From CAYTQK01 sp964439745 (GTDB taxonomy: Bacteria > Desulfobacterota > Desulfobacteria > Desulfobacterales > Desulfosudaceae): DNA of 6,041 nt. The notes under the pieces are model-generated. The model worked only from the letters and a program-made list of their open reading frames with translations. It had not been told where the DNA came from and ran no database searches. Positions 5,700 through 6,041 of this stretch are shown here, one piece after another (the first letter of the stretch is position 1; every line of letters begins with the position of its first letter). The translations under genes were made by a program, and so were the position numbers. The stretch lies in assembly GCA_964439745.1 (NCBI GenBank), contig CAYTQK010000204.1:1-6041 (forward strand), read 5' to 3'.

Positions 5700-6041
5700 A
5701 TGACTTCGATCCACAGCGCCCGCCTGCAGACCCCGGTTGGTGATACCGAAATTCCCGGCTATTACAGCCGGCCGGAAAAAGACGGTCCCTGGCCGGCGGT
5801 CATTGTCATCCACGGCAGCGACGGCTTCAAACCCAACCACGCCGATATCTGCGATAAACTCGCGGCCGCCGGCCTGGCCGCCTTTGCCCCCACCTGGTTT
5901 GCCCCCGGCACGGCCCGTCCCCACTGGGACAGCCTCCGACCGCACGACATTCCCGCGGCCGTGGCCGATTTTCAGGGCCGAATCAATGTCGATCCCGATC
6001 GTCTCGGCCTGATGGGCTTCAGCCGGGGCGGCGGCCTGGCC
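5700..6041 (+). CDS. Dienelactone hydrolase-like alpha/beta hydrolase (5' part only)
   Basis: The reading frame opens at ATG 5700 and runs off the window end without a stop, giving 114 residues of a protein that is usually about 220-300 long. The start of an alpha/beta hydrolase fold is clear. The strand AVIVIHG (33-39) leads into the oxyanion-hole HG. Later, DPDRLGLMGFSRGGG contains the nucleophile elbow G-F-S-R-G with Ser108 as the likely nucleophile. Classical dienelactone hydrolase uses Cys there, so this is more likely a general esterase or thioesterase-like member of the family. The Asp and His of the triad would lie beyond the window. No strong ribosome binding site precedes ATG 5700. 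An in-frame TTG at 5670 is a less likely alternative. The substrate is unknown. Confidence 0.85.
   Translation, partial: MTSIHSARLQTPVGDTEIPGYYSRPEKDGPWPAVIVIHGSDGFKPNHADICDKLAAAGLAAFAPTWFAPGTARPHWDSLRPHDIPAAVADFQGRINVDPDRLGLMGFSRGGGLA

Overview
The window is a GC-rich, compactly coded stretch with four protein genes, all on the + strand. The gene content points to an obligate or facultative anaerobe. It contains a glycyl radical enzyme, a class that is destroyed by oxygen in its active form. Codon use and intergenic style would fit a Desulfobacterota-like (sulfate-reducing) bacterium. That placement is inference; nothing in the window fixes the taxon.

Layout. Positions 1-142 hold a short REP-like hairpin at the very start, then a sigma70-type promoter buried in a 45-bp near-perfect palindrome. 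A TetR-family regulator (143-793) follows. It is coupled by a 10-nt gap to a 985-residue glycyl radical enzyme (804-3761), so the two form an operon that the regulator most likely controls through the palindrome. The enzyme has the Gly/Cys/Glu active-site signature of glycyl radical dehydratases, lyases and decarboxylases. It also carries an unusual N-terminal extension: a hydrophobic leader followed by an SCP2-like lipid-binding domain. A 157-bp gap (3762-3918) contains a strong promoter and a leader for a separately transcribed 450-residue Cys/His-rich protein of unrecognised family (3919-5271).

The 428-bp gap 5272-5699 holds a probable intrinsic terminator, a small inverted repeat, a large (172-bp) imperfect palindromic element and a possible Fur-like box. 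The last gene (from 5700) is the start of a dienelactone-hydrolase-like alpha/beta hydrolase, cut off by the window end.

Working model. The TetR protein senses a hydrophobic ligand and releases the promoter. The glycyl radical enzyme, with its SCP2-like domain, then acts on a lipid-like or hydrocarbon-like substrate, perhaps at the membrane. No radical-SAM activase, which the enzyme must have, lies in the window. The 450-residue protein and the hydrolase have their own upstream regions, and nothing here shows that they belong to the same pathway. The SCP2-like/glycyl radical enzyme fusion with its dedicated regulator is the most interesting part of the window.
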